Positions 26,201 through 39,900 of a DNA stretch of 64,000 nucleotides are shown piece by piece. Under the pieces are notes generated by a model. It was not told the DNA's origin and did not search any database. It saw only the letters and a list, made by a program, of their open reading frames with translations. The stretch spans positions 129,543,123 through 129,607,122 of the forward strand of contig JAIOJX010000004.1 in the NCBI GenBank assembly GCA_022376925.1, in the 5' to 3' direction. A program made the position numbers and the translations under genes. The DNA is from Tragulus kanchil (lineage: Eukaryota; Chordata; Mammalia; Artiodactyla; Tragulidae). How positions within the stretch are numbered: position 1 is the stretch's first letter; every line of letters starts with the position of its first letter.

Positions 26201-29200
26201 AAAGTGACCCATTTTGTGGGTGGAAATTGGAGAAAAGTAGAGGAGAGTAAGATAAACAAGAGGCTAAGCAAGAACCAAGATAATCTAAGCAGGATAATTC
26301 CCAGGTGGCTCCGTGGTGAAGAATCCACCTGCCAGTGTAGAAGAGGAGGGTTTGACCTTTGGGTTGGGAAGATCCTCTGGAGGGAAATGGCAGTCCGCTC
26401 TAGCTTGAGAAGTCCCACGGACAGAGGAGCGTGGCGGACTAAGGTCCATGGGATCACAAAGGACTCAGACCTGACTCAGCAACTAAACAACAAGATTTGC
26501 AATGTAAACCTAAAAGACAGCTCTGGCAGTTTCATAAAGTTCATTAATTGACTTGTAATCAGAGAGGAGGCAGGAACAAAGCAAAGAGTGTTTATTCTTG
26601 ACAGCTCCTCACCAAGGGGCTGATCTTATTAGAACTGAGTGGCCTATTAGCAGCTCTCATTTTGAATAGCACCACTCCCTTTGACCTCCTTCTTTCTGAA
26701 AGCAAGCTGTAAAAACAGTCCATACCTTCTGGTCTTCACTTCATATCTGACCCCAGTCCGGCCTGTTCATCTTCACATACATCTGCCTCTTCAAATCTTC
26801 TTTCCTCTTTCATCCTGTTCTCTACCTCCTTGTTCCAGTTATACTGAATTTAGCACATTTTCCATAAGAAACCCCCCTCTTCAGGATTTCATTTTACACG
26901 TACTCTTCATCATTTCTAGAATATTCTTTTTCCAGAGTCCAGTAAATATCACTTTCTCTCTGTAGGCTTTACAATTCCATTCTTTGTTTTCCCATTGGCA
27001 TTTAACGTGCCCAGGGTTCTACATGTTTATAAATGGCTGAGTTCCTTTGGCTGAAAGTTAATCAACTAGGTGTTATTTGAAACTGAAGAGCATACAAAGT
27101 TCATTTGGAATTCTACTCTTTTTGCTCAGAGATATGCTTTGTGATGTATAGAGCTGATGTAATAGGAAATGCTGCAAGGTGTTAAAAAGAACTACCAATG
27201 GAATGAAGGAAGGTTGCAGGGAAGTATGTGATGATGGGTGAACAGGGAATGTAGGGCAGATTTTGTGCCAACAAAAGACAGGTGTCTATAAAAGACTCTG
27301 TTTAATGGTTTAAAATTAAGACCAGGATCCTCAAGGCCCATAGAATTACACAAGTTGCTAGCAAAAAAGTGACCCATTTTGTGGGTGGAAATTGGAGAAA
27401 AGTAGAGGAGAGTAAGATAAACAAGAGGCTAAGCAAGAACCAAGATAATCTAAGCAGGATAATTCCCAGGTGGCTCCGTGGTGAAGAATCCACCTGCCAG
27501 TGTAGAAGAGGAGGGTTTGACCTTTGGGTTGGGAAGATCCTCTGGAGGGAAATGGCAGTCCGCTCTAGCTTGAGAAGTCCCACGGACAGAGGAGCGTGGC
27601 GGACTAAGGTCCATGGGATCACAAAGGACTCAGACCTGACTCAGCAACTAAACAACAAGATTTGCAATGTAAACCTAAAAGACAGCTCTGGCAGTTTCAT
27701 AAAGTTCATTAATTGACTTGTAATCAGAGAGGAGGCAGGAACAAAGCAAAGAGTGTTTATTCTTGACAGCTCCTCACCAAGGGGCTGATCTTATTAGAAC
27801 TGAGTGGCCTATTAGCAGCTCTCATTTTGAATAGCACCACTCCCTTTGACCTCCTTCTTTCTGAAAGCAAGCTGTAAAAACAGTCCATACCTTCTGGTCT
27901 TCACTTCATATCTGACCCCAGTCCGGCCTGTTCATCTTCACATACATCTGCCTCTTCAAATCTTCTTTCCTCTTTCATCCTGTTCTCTACCTCCTTGTTC
28001 CAGTTATACTGAATTTAGCACATTTTCCATAAGAAACCCCCCTCTTCAGGATTTCATTTTACACGTACTCTTCATCATTTCTAGAATATTCTTTTTCCAG
28101 AGTCCAGTAAATATCACTTTCTCTCTGTAGGCTTTACAATTCCATTCTTTGTTTTCCCATTGGCATTTAACGTGCCCAGGGTTCTACATGTTTATAAATG
28201 GCTGAGTTCCTTTGCAGTTTACCTGAAACTATGTATCACAACCTTGTTAATCAACTATACCTCAAGAGAGAATGTTTTTGGTATTAAAAAAAATTGAAGT
28301 TGGAAAAGAATCATTAAAAAAATAGCAGGGTTGTCTCAAAGAAATTGTTTTAAGATTAAATGGCATGTCTGGGATTTACTTCAAAAAATACATTAGGTAA
28401 GAAGTGGATAGTGACTGATATATATGAAACATGCATGATTGAGCATGTTCTGGTAATTTTTGAAGCTGGGTACTCAGTACATAGGGAGTAATTGCATTTG
28501 TTATCTAGTTGTATAAATTTTTTAATTATTCACAAAATTGTTTTCTATGTCTGTTTCCCCTGAAAATAGATCATCAGTCAGCTCTAAAGCACCTTTAGGA
28601 CTAGGAAGGATAGACTGAATAGACCAGCCCAGTCTTGCCTTTACTGTCTGGCCTTCAGGGGGAAAGTTGACAGTTGAAAACACTGTATAGTCTGATTCTC
28701 CCCCAATAAAATATTGTTTTTGTGGTATTACAGACATACCTCATTTTATTGCTTTTTGTTTTATTACACTTTATAAAGACACTGGGTGGGATTTTTTTGT
28801 TTTTGTTTTTTGCAGTTGGTTTGTGGCAACTTTGCTTTATCAGATGATGGTTTGCATTTTTTAGGAATAGAGTATTTTTTAAATTAAGGTGTATACATTG
28901 TTATTTTTAAACATAGTACTATTGCACACTGACTTCAGTATAGTGTAAACATACATGCACTAGAAAACCAAAAAAATTTATGTGACTTGTCTTCTCGGTA
29001 TGTTCATTTTATTGCAGTGGTCTGGAACCAAACCCCCAACATCTCTGAGGTGTGTCTGTACTTGTGTATTGGTTGTTGGGGTTGGGGAGGTGCTTCCCAG
29101 TGGCTCAGTGGGTAAAGAATCCACCTGTAATACAAGAGACTCAGGTTCGATCCCTGGGTTGGGAAGATCCCCTGGAGTGGGGCATGGCAACTCACTCCAG

Positions 29201-32200
29201 CATTCTTGCCTGGAGAATCCCATGGACAGAGGAGCCTGGTGGACTACAGTCCATGGGGTTGCAAAGAGTCAGACACGACTGAAGTGACTGAGCGCACTCG
29301 CATGCTGGAGGGGTGAGGGCGGGGATGCATAATGGGGAAAGGTGTGAATTAAAGTGGGAAAGGAAATGTTGTTTTCTCCCCAGTCGGTCAGTAGTTTGTT
29401 TGTCCACAGTTGTTTTTGTTTTTTGTGGTTTTTTTTTAAGATTTATTTATTTATTTTATTTTTGGGCTGGGGTCGGGTTGGGGAGGGAGGGGAGCGGGCA
29501 GGCCACTTCTATTGGTCTTTCATTTCTCCATTTTCATCCGTCTTTGTTCTTTGGCTCCCGTGGGCCTCCCATCGCGGTGGCGTCTGTCGCGGCAGAGCTC
29601 CGGCTCTGGGCGCATGCGCTCCAGAGCTCCGGCTCTGCGATTGGACACATCCGTCCAGCCGCTCCGCGGCACGTGGGATCTTCCCAGGCCAGGGATCGAA
29701 CCGGCGCCCCTTGCACTGCAAGGCGGTGTCCTTATCCACTGGACCACCAGGGGAAGCCCCCACAGTTGTTTTTATCTCTAAAGCAATTTTATAATTTTTC
29801 CCCCATTTCAAATTAGTAAAATAATAGAAAACCACTGTAAGTATTGAACTAAACATTTCTTATAGAGACTTTGTGAAAGACTTTCAGTGTTGAAACCAAT
29901 AATTGCCCCCCATCTTAACCCTGGAATTTCTCAGGCCTCTTTTGTGTCAAATCAGAATTTTTTTATTCTCTCTGTACCTTTAGAACTACCAAATGCACTT
30001 TTTTTTTTTTTTTGTAGCCTGCAATACCTCTGTTTGTCTATTAGTTGCCGAGTACATTATTGTTTTAAATCAATGCTCTGTTTCTCACTTTGTCTTTGGC
30101 AGATAATCCCACTGTTTCTGGCATGTCGGATATGGATTATCCTCTGCAAGGACCGGGCTTGCTGTCAGTACCTAGCCTTCCAGACATCAGTTCCATCCGA
30201 AGAGTTCCTCTCCCACCCGAACTTGTTGAACAGTTTGGACGTATCCTATTCCTTTGTGTTAACTGTTTAAAATGTTTAGATATTCTCATTGCTACAGTTC
30301 TTATTATGTGTTTAGTGTATTGTATATTAGTGTATTGTACATACATTCATGTAAGGATTTTATTAAAATCCTTTTAAGTACATGGGTAGTTTGCCATGTG
30401 CCTAAAAAATTTCATATAAAATTGAATGTTAAAATTGAGTCACATTTTAATTGTTTGGGGACATCAAGCAGACTGAATTGTTTACGAGGAGCTTTGCATT
30501 TTTGAATGACATATGACAAGGAATAACTTTCTGATTAAGTCGGAGCGGAGCTTTTACTACCGTACTTTCTCAGTTCAAAGCCCCATGATTTTTGTTTTTG
30601 TTGTTTTTCCCCTATTTTAACATTTTAAAGCTGAAAAGTGGCTCTGAACATATTTCAAACAAAAGCTACCAGGTATTTCCTCTTGAAAATACTCCCCTGA
30701 AAACTTGAAGGAGTAGTTGGTATGTTTTCACACTTAACAGGTGTCTTAGAATTGAAAGTTTCTACATGATTGCATTTCCAAGGATTACAGTAATCATCAC
30801 TACCTAAGGGTGTAAACCACTGAAGCATTGATGCCATCCTCATAGACTGAGGAGTTAGAGGAGATTTCTTACCTAAAAATAAGATTTTATTTGCTTTTCT
30901 TAAAGTGTGGCATGCCGTATAAAAAGACTATTTCTAGGAAGCTATTATAGGAAGTTATTTTCTAGGAAGCTTTTATAAATCAGTCTGTAACTCTCATAAT
31001 AAAAACATCAAGACACTATGTAAAAACCTAAGTCTTTTAAAAACGTTGGTAATCTTTTGAGAGTGGAAGTGGTTCATACTTGAACACAGTGTGCCTTAGA
31101 AAAAGAAACGTAATGAAAAATTAGGGAAAATGTTTGTAATATAATAGGGAAACCTGGTAAAATCTAATCAATATTTTCCCAGATATTTTCATTGTTTCTC
31201 TTAGACTTTGTAAAATAGTGTTACTAAATATATAATATTACCTTATCTTATAATTAACCTTATCTTATACTCTACTCTTGGCTTAATTTCTTTTTTTTTT
31301 TTGGTGGTGGTGGGGTGGGTTGAGGAGGGAGGGGATGGATGGGCCACTTCTATTGGTCTTTCATTTATCTATTTTCACCCTCTTTGTTCTTTGGCCCATG
31401 TGGGCCTCCCATCACAGTGGCCTCTGTTGTCGCAGAGCACTGGCTCTGGGCACATGCGCTCCAGAGCTCTGGCTCGGTAATTGGACACATCAGTCCAGCC
31501 GCTCCGCGGTGCATGGGACCTTCCCAGGCCATGGATTAAACCGGCGCCGCTTGCACTGCAAGGCGGTGTCCTTACCCACTGGACCACCAGGGAAGCCCCT
31601 TGGCTTAGTTTCTTAATATTCTTTAATCTTCTGTTAATACAAGAAATATTTCCTTTAATTAGAAAATGATTTTGTAATTCTTGGTCTGTTTTTCAGCTTA
31701 TATGAGGTTTATATATAGATTCTTTTCTGGAGGGGGCAAGTTGGGGAGGGAAGGGGGCAGGCAGGCCACTTCTATTAGTCTTTCATTTATCTATTTTTTT
31801 TTATCCATCTTTGTTCTTTGACCTGTGTGGGCCTCCCATCGCAGTGGCCTCTGTCTCTGCAGAGCACCGGCTCTGGGCACATGCGCTCCAGAGCTCTGGC
31901 TCGGTAATTGGACACATCAGTCCAGCCGCTCCGCGGTGCATGGGACCTTCCCAGGCCATGGATTAAACCGGCGCCGCTTGCACTGCAAGGCGGTGTCCTT
32001 ACCCACTGGACCACCAGGGAAGCCCCTTGGCTTAGTTTCTTAATATTCTTTAATCTTCTGTTAATACAAGAAATATTTCCTTTAATTAGAAAATGATTTT
32101 GTAATTCTTGGTCTGTTTTTCAGCTTATATGAGGTTTATATATAGATTCTTTTCTGGAGGGGGCAAGTTGGGGAGGGAAGGGGGCAGGCAGGCCACTTCT

Positions 32201-35200
32201 ATTAGTCTTTCATTTATCTATTTTTTTTTATCCATCTTTGTTCTTTGACCTGTGTGGGCCTCCCATCGCAGTGGCCTCTGTCTCTGCAGAGCACCGGCTC
32301 TGGGCGCATGCACTCCAGAACTCCGGCTCGGTAGTTGGACACATCGGTCCAGCCACTGCATGGCACATGGGATCTTCCCAGGCCAGGGATCGAACCGGCA
32401 CCCCTTGCACTGCAAGGCGGTGTCCTTACCCACTGGACCACCAGGGAAGCCCCTATATATAGATTTTTAACTGGCTATGATTTTAACATACCAAGTGTTT
32501 TTTGTTTGGTTTGCATCACTCTAATATATAATTGGAAAAACTGGTCCAGTAAAACTTTCTAATGGCAAAGCTCAATGGTATTACTCTGAATCATTTTTTT
32601 TAAGTTAGTAATGGCAAAAATATTACATTATTTTGTGTACATTTCAAATGATCGGGTAGCCTTATTTAGAAATAATAAATTATAAGTATTTTTGTCATAC
32701 GCTATGACTTTCATTAAACTCATTGGAAATAAAGACATTTTGTTTGCTCTACTGAAGAGTGAATAGGTCATGGTTTTATAATTGTATGGTTTTATATAGT
32801 TTTAAATCAAGATCTTTTGAAACACGTGTAAGAAAGATGAGATGAGATCGTTCAGCCTTACATCCACACTTCCTCAGACATGCAGTGTAACTGCATGATG
32901 GGCGTGTTCCCTCCTATCAGCAGAGCGTGGCTGACAATCGACAGCGACATATTCATGTGGAACTACGAAGACGGGTATGTGTTTATGGCTGCTTTGCTCT
33001 AGCGTGATGAGCGTTTAAATGATCTCTGTTGCAACTAGTATTCCACTCGTTAGAATCTGCCTGGTTTATCTTTGATTTCTCTAACACCCAGCTCAGTGCT
33101 TCTCAGGATGCATACAACCTGAGGACGGGGTTGAAACGTGGATTGTGTTATGGTCATTCTGAGTACGGCCTAGGAGTCTGCCTTTGTAACAGGCTGACGG
33201 GCGATGCTGGGAATCTGGGTACCAGTCTGAGTAGGAGTCTGTTTCCCAGACTGATTCCCTGTAGTAAAGATGGTCTATCCATGATCTCTGAGAGATGGTT
33301 TGACTTTTTGAAAGACCTGTTTTTCCTGCATATCTATAGAAAGGGAGGATGTTAGTTTATCTCCACAGTTTTATTGTTATTCTGTAGTCTCTACCTTGTG
33401 TAAATTAAATGTAAATGAAGGGTCTGATTGAAGGCCCAAGGCATTCTTTCTTAAATAAAGTTTATTATCTTTTGGGTTGGGGATCGAACCGGCACCCCTT
33501 GCACTGCAAGGCGGTGTCCTTACCCACTGGGCCACCAGGGAAGCCCCTATATATAGATTTTTAACTGGCTATGATTTTAACATACCAAGTGTTTTTTGTT
33601 TGGTTTGCATCACTCTAATATATAATTGGAAAAACTGGTCCAGTAAAACTTTCTAATGGCAAAGCTCAATGGTATTACTCTGAATCATTTTTTTTAAGTT
33701 AGTAATGGCAAAAATATTACATTATTTTGTGTACATTTCAAATGATCGGGTAGCCTTATTTAGAAATAATAAATTATAAGTATTTTTGTCATACGCTATG
33801 ACTTTCATTAAACTCATTGGAAATAAAGACATTTTGTTTGCTCTACTGAAGAGTGAATAGGTCATGGTTTTATAATTGTATGGTTTTATATAGTTTTAAA
33901 TCAAGATCTTTTGAAACACGTGTAAGAAAGATGAGATGAGATCGTTCAGCCTTACATCCACACTTCCTCAGACATGCAGTGTAACTGCATGATGGGCGTG
34001 TTCCCTCCTATCAGCAGAGCGTGGCTGACAATCGACAGCGACATATTCATGTGGAACTACGAAGACGGGTATGTGTTTATGGCTGCTTTGCTCTAGCGTG
34101 ATGAGCGTTTAAATGATCTCTGTTGCAACTAGTATTCCACTCGTTAGAATCTGCCTGGTTTATCTTTGATTTCTCTAACACCCAGCTCAGTGCTTCTCAG
34201 GATGCATACAACCTGAGGACGGGGTTGAAACGTGGATTGTGTTATGGTCATTCTGAGTACGGCCTAGGAGTCTGCCTTTGTAACAGGCTGACGGGCGATG
34301 CTGGGAATCTGGGTACCAGTCTGAGTAGGAGTCTGTTTCCCAGACTGATACCCTGTAGTAAAGATGGTCTATCCATGATCTCTGAGAGATGGTTTGACTT
34401 TTTGAAAGACCTGTTTTTCCTGCATATCTATAGAAAGGGAGGATGTTAGTTTATCTCCACAGTTTTATTGTTATTCTGTAGTCTCTACCTTGTGTAAATT
34501 AAATGTAAATGAAGGGTCTGATTGAAGGCCCAAGGCATTCTTTCTTAAATAAAGTTTATTGATCTGTTTTTTTGGCTGTGCTGGGTCTTCATAGCTTTGA
34601 GGGCCTTTTCTTTAGTTGCGGAGAATGGAGGCTACTCTCTAGTTGCAGTGCTCAGGCTTCTCATTGCAGTGGCTTCTCTTGTTGCTGAGGTTGGGCTCTA
34701 GGGCACGTGGCCTTCAGTAGTTGCAGCACATGGATCCAGTAGTTGCCACTCCCGGGATCCAGAGCATAGGCTCGGTCATTGTGGCTCATGGGCTTTGTTG
34801 CTCTGCAGTATGTGGGATCTTCCCAGATCAGGGATCAAACCTGTATCTCCTACATTGGCAGGCAGATTCTCTACCACTGAGCCCCAGGAAGCCCTGATAT
34901 GATGATTTAACTCTTGGCTATTTGGAGAAAATTTTTCTCTTCCAGTTTTCCATCCCATTAGGTGAGGGGCAAGATAACCAATGGAAGGTCTTTATATATA
35001 CAGTTGTTACTCTTACTTAGGAGTAATTAATATACTTGTTTCAAATATGCACACACAATGCATTGAGTCAAAACCGAAATTAAATGAAAACTTGTAACTT
35101 AAGCCATTTTTGTTTGCTGGGTTTTTGTTTTCTTCCATTAAAGCTTTTCCTAGCTGTTTCTATTGTTGAAATGGTGTAAATCACAATTTCAGTGATACAA

Positions 35201-36924
35201 CGTTGTGATTGTTCTTTATGTAGCATGATCATCGCCCCAGTTTGTTATATTACGCGTAAGGTATTCATTTTTATACTAAAGAATAGAACTTCTTCTTTAG
35301 GGCATTGATCTCTTGAAGAAAACCTGCGGAAAAAAATTGCAAAATAGATAAATGTGAGAAGCATTTTGTTAAAAAGGATTTTCGTGTTAATAAAAATTGT
35401 ATATTTCCATTGACATCTAACATGTTCTTTGAACAACTGCATTGATCTCTGAGAGATGGTTTGACTTTTTGAAAGACCTGTTTTTCCTGCATATCTATAG
35501 AAAGGGAGGATGTTAGTTTATCTCCACAGTTTTATTGTTATTCTGTAGTCTCTACCTTGTGTAAATTAAATGTAAATGAAGGGTCTGATTGAAGGCCCAA
35601 GGCATTCTTTCTTAAATAAAGTTTATTGATCTGTTTTTTTGGCTGTGCTGGGTCTTCATAGCTTTGAGGGCCTTTTCTTTAGTTGCGGAGAATGGAGGCT
35701 ACTCTCTAGTTGCAGTGCTCAGGCTTCTCATTGCAGTGGCTTCTCTTGTTGCTGAGGTTGGGCTCTAGGGCACGTGGCCTTCAGTAGTTGCAGCACATGG
35801 ATCCAGTAGTTGCCACTCCCGGGATCCAGAGCATAGGCTCGGTCATTGTGGCTCATGGGCTTTGTTGCTCTGCAGTATGTGGGATCTTCCCAGATCAGGG
35901 ATCAAACCTGTATCTCCTACATTGGCAGGCAGATTCTCTACCACTGAGCCCCCAGGGAAGCCCTGATATGATGATTTAACTCTTGGCTATTTGGAGAAAA
36001 TTTTTCTCTTCCAGTTTTCCATCCCATTAGGTGAGGGGCAAGATAACCAATGGAAGGTCTTTATATATACAGTTGTTACTCTTACTTAGGAGTAATTAAT
36101 ATACTTGTTTCAAATATGCACACACAATGCATTGAGTCAAAACCAAAATTAAATGAAAACTTGTAACTTAAGCCATTTTTGTTTGCTGGGTTTTTGTTTT
36201 CTTCCATTAAAGCTTTTCCTAGCTGTTTCTATTGTTGAAATGGTGTAAATCACAATTTCAGTGATACAACGTTGTGATTGTTCTTTATGTAGCATGATCA
36301 TCGCCCCAGTTTGTTATATTACGCGTAAGGTATTCATTTTTATACTAAAGAATAGAACTTCTTCTTTAGGGCATTGATCTCTTGAAGAAAACCTGCGGAA
36401 AAAAATTGCAAAATAGATAAATGTGAGAAGCATTTTGTTAAAAAGGATTTTCGTGTTAATAAAAATTGTATATTTCCATTGACATCTAACATGTTCTTTG
36501 AACAACTGCATTGAGCTTGTCTTTTATGAGACACTATTTCATGGGTAAATGGTATTAAATAATCTAAGCCTAGTTCCTGCCCACATGGAGAATATGGTTC
36601 AGCCTTACAGTGTATTCGTCTGAGCGGATCCTCTTGCCCTTGCCTTAGTAGCAGATCACTGTTACTTGAGACTTGCAGTTTGTTGGGGACCCTTTGGAGC
36701 GGAAACCAGCATTCCCCCTTCTCATGGATTATGTGTGCCTTTAGGCAGGCCTGTGCACCTGGATCTTGGAACTGAAACAGTTGTGTTTGCCAGTTCATTA
36801 TATTCTATAGTTTTAAAGAGTATAGTATGATAAATTTTTTTCTGTATATATACATATATATATATATATTATACATATATGTATGTATATATATACATTA
36901 TATATTTTATATATACACACACAC

Positions 36925-36964
<40 letters not shown>

Positions 36965-39900
36965 TATACATAATATATCCTTATCTTGTTTCTCTTCTAA
37001 TATTGACAGAGGAGACCTTGCCTATTTTGATGGACTGAGTGAGACTATTCTTGCTGTGGGGCTCGTGAAACCAAAACCTGGTAAGAGTCAAAACTATGAA
37101 GATTAAATTATGTTTGTAGAATGCTTAAATTCCAAATGTTTTAGGACTGTTGATATCATATTTTGAGTAACTAAATTTCCTATTGAAGTTTTGTTCTGAA
37201 TTACAAAAGTGGTTAGGAATATTATAAAAATTTACTCACTTAATGGTGTAAGTGTCTACCTTTAAATTGTTAAGCTATGATTCTTGAAATTTTTATGTTT
37301 ATTTTTTATGTAATTCTTGAGTTTTATCTTGCTTTTAGTCTTTCATGATTTACCTGAAGTTTTTGCATTATACGTTTTTCACAAATTACTGAATATAATG
37401 TAAAAACCATTTTTGTCTGTATATTTATTTAGTCCTGATAGCCCATGGACGTGAGAACAGAGTTCACAACAAATCCTAAGAGAAGTCCAGCCATTGTTTA
37501 ACTTAAAACAAATTTCAACATCAGTGCACTAGGTCTTTTATCATAGCTACTGACAAGCAGAATTTATTGATTTAAATTTAATATATATCCCTTGAATGCA
37601 GGGATTCCTAAAAGAGGAAATAATAGATGAAATTCACTTATTTACGGGGCCCTAGGGAAATTTTGAAATCCAGCCATTTTGAAGTATACTAATTCACATA
37701 AATATTAATGTGCAGTTTTATACAGTTTTTATATGATTGTATTCTCTTTGTATAGAATTTTAAAGCAGACTTTACCCTGATGTATGTTCTATATTTTGTT
37801 TCTTAATTTTAAAACTAATTCATATAAAAGTCAACAGCTGTTCCTGCCCTCTAACGTAATAAATATTGTCAATCTAAAACAAATATGAAAATTTTATCCT
37901 ATTAAAATGTAATTTTTGGAACAAAATTGAAATGGCATAGTGTTTCATTTGGCAGCAAAGGTGATATCTTTCATAAATTTTCATAAAATTCAAGCTTCTT
38001 TAAATCAAGTCCTGAAATATCAGGTATGTTTTGAGATCATTAGGTAAAAGGTCTTCCCTTCAGTTTAATTGATATGAATCTTGAAACACAGGATTGGGGC
38101 CCTTGTCCCCCTTGTTACTCATTAGTGAAAGTAAAACCAAGTGAAGATAGAAGCTTCAGTGTATTTTCTAACATTTAATACCCAAAGGAATTTATGTAAA
38201 GAGATATCCTGTATCATACTATCAGATACATTTCCTCTTACTCCTATGAGTGACACACTCATTTTTGGATGTTATAACATGAAGAGAGTGATAATTACGT
38301 GTAACATTTCATATCACTCTGTACTTTAAAGTTGAACGAAACTTGAGCATAAATTAGCATTTTAAACTTTTGTGCTTGGTTTACTGCCCCCCGCCGAATT
38401 CTATAAATTTATCTGGCTTTGATACATAAATTGACTTGATCTAAAAGTTTATTGCTGTGTCTATGAATTTGACTATTCCACTAACTTCATATGAGTGGGA
38501 TTATATAGTATTATATTTTTAAACTGGCTTATTTTACTTAGTATGATGTCCTCAAGATTCATCCCTGTTGGGAGCATATATCAGAATTGTTTAAGGCTTA
38601 CTAATATTCCACTCTATATAATACCACATTTTGTTTATCTGTTTATCTACTGATGGTCTCTTTAGTTGTTTCTACCATTTGCATATTGTGAATGGTACTG
38701 TGAACATGACTATACAAGTAAAAATCTTATATTTTAATAAACCTAAACTGTTCTGTAAGGTAACAATGATTTTTAAATATCATTAAATACTGAAGTGTTT
38801 GTTTCTAAGGTCTGGGTTTTATTTTTAACTACTATTTACTTAAATGATTACAGGTAGTAATGTTTTAGCATCGAGATTAAATTAGGTTCACACTTTTCAT
38901 ATACTCACTAATCTATTGTTGTGTTGTTCAGTCACTCTGTCGTGTCCAATGCTTTTCTCATATTAAAAGTAACGATATTCTGTTAATGCTTAAATGTTGG
39001 GTGTTTTCCAGAAAATAGCCCCTAACTCATGCTGACTTTATCTTAGGCATCTTTCAACCTCACGTACGCCACCTCCTAGTTTTGGCAACCCCTGTGGACA
39101 TAGTGATCCTTGGACTCAGCTATACTAATTTGCAAACAGGTATAGCAACCTACGTGTTGTATTTTTAAAATAAAAATCTGTTGTCCATTTAATATTGTAA
39201 TTGAAAACTGATTTTTGTACTAGTTGGAAAGTAAAACCAAGTGAAGATAGAAGCTTCAGTGTATTTTCTAACATTTAATACCCAAAGGAATTTATGTAAA
39301 GAGATATCCTGTATCATACTATCAGATACATTTCCTCTTACTCCTATGAGTGACACACTCATTTTTGGATGTTATAACATGAAGAGAGTGATAATTACGT
39401 GTAACATTTCATATCACTCTGTACTTTAAAGTTGAACGAAACTTGAGCATAAATTAGCATTTTAAACTTTTGTGCTTGGTTTACTGCCCCCCGCCGAATT
39501 CTATAAATTTATCTGGCTTTGATACATAAATTGACTTGATCTAAAAGTTTATTGCTGTGTCTATGAATTTGACTATTCCACTAACTTCATATGAGTGGGA
39601 TTATATAGTATTATATTTTTAAACTGGCTTATTTTACTTAGTATGATGTCCTCAAGATTCATCCCTGTTGGGAGCATATATCAGAATTGTTTAAGGCTTA
39701 CTAATATTCCACTCTATATAATACCACATTTTGTTTATCTGTTTATCTACTGATGGTCTCTTTAGTTGTTTCTACCATTTGCATATTGTGAATGGTACTG
39801 TGAACATGACTATACAAGTAAAAATCTTATATTTTAATAAACCTAAACTGTTCTGTAAGGTAACAATGATTTTTAAATATCATTAAATACTGAAGTGTTT

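Larger units (their letters stand above)
24147..26325. repeat. Tandem duplication D7 (unit about 1.09 kb): third NUP155 exon 1
   Basis: Positions about 24147-25235 recur at 25236-26325. The join puts intron/SINE sequence (GGCTCCGTGGTGAAGAATC) directly in front of TCCTTGCTTTTGACTTTCTC of the 5'UTR. The original CTTTTTGA has lost one T at the join. Copy 2 of D6 overlaps copy 1 of D7, which makes three exon 1 copies. Confidence 0.95.
25914..28210. repeat. Tandem duplication D8 (unit about 1.165 kb)
   Basis: Positions 25914-27046 recur at 27079-28211. About 32 bases at 27047-27078 are filler that only loosely matches the true continuation near 28211-28250 (shared GTTAATCAACTA). Sequence around 24826 is therefore present three times (also 25914 and 27079). 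Confidence 0.95.
32388..34562. repeat. Tandem duplication D10 (unit 1094 bp) carrying NUP155 exon 3
   Basis: Positions 32388-33468 recur at 33482-34562. The right copy starts in the middle of a SINE (GATCGAACCGGCACCCC), leaving a 65-bp SINE stub at 33482-33547. About 14 bases of filler (ATCTTTTGGGTTGG) sit at the join. One base difference was seen near 33257/34351 (GATTCC/GATACC). Confidence 0.95.
34378..36515. repeat. Tandem duplication D11 (unit about 1.07 kb)
   Basis: Positions 34378-35444 recur at 35447-36515 (offset 1069). The clean join shares only TGA/TTGA between CTGCATTGA and CATGATCTC. It overlaps copy 2 of D10, so the block GAGAGATGGTTTGACTTTTT occurs three times (about 33292, 34386 and 35452). 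Intronic. Confidence 0.95.
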
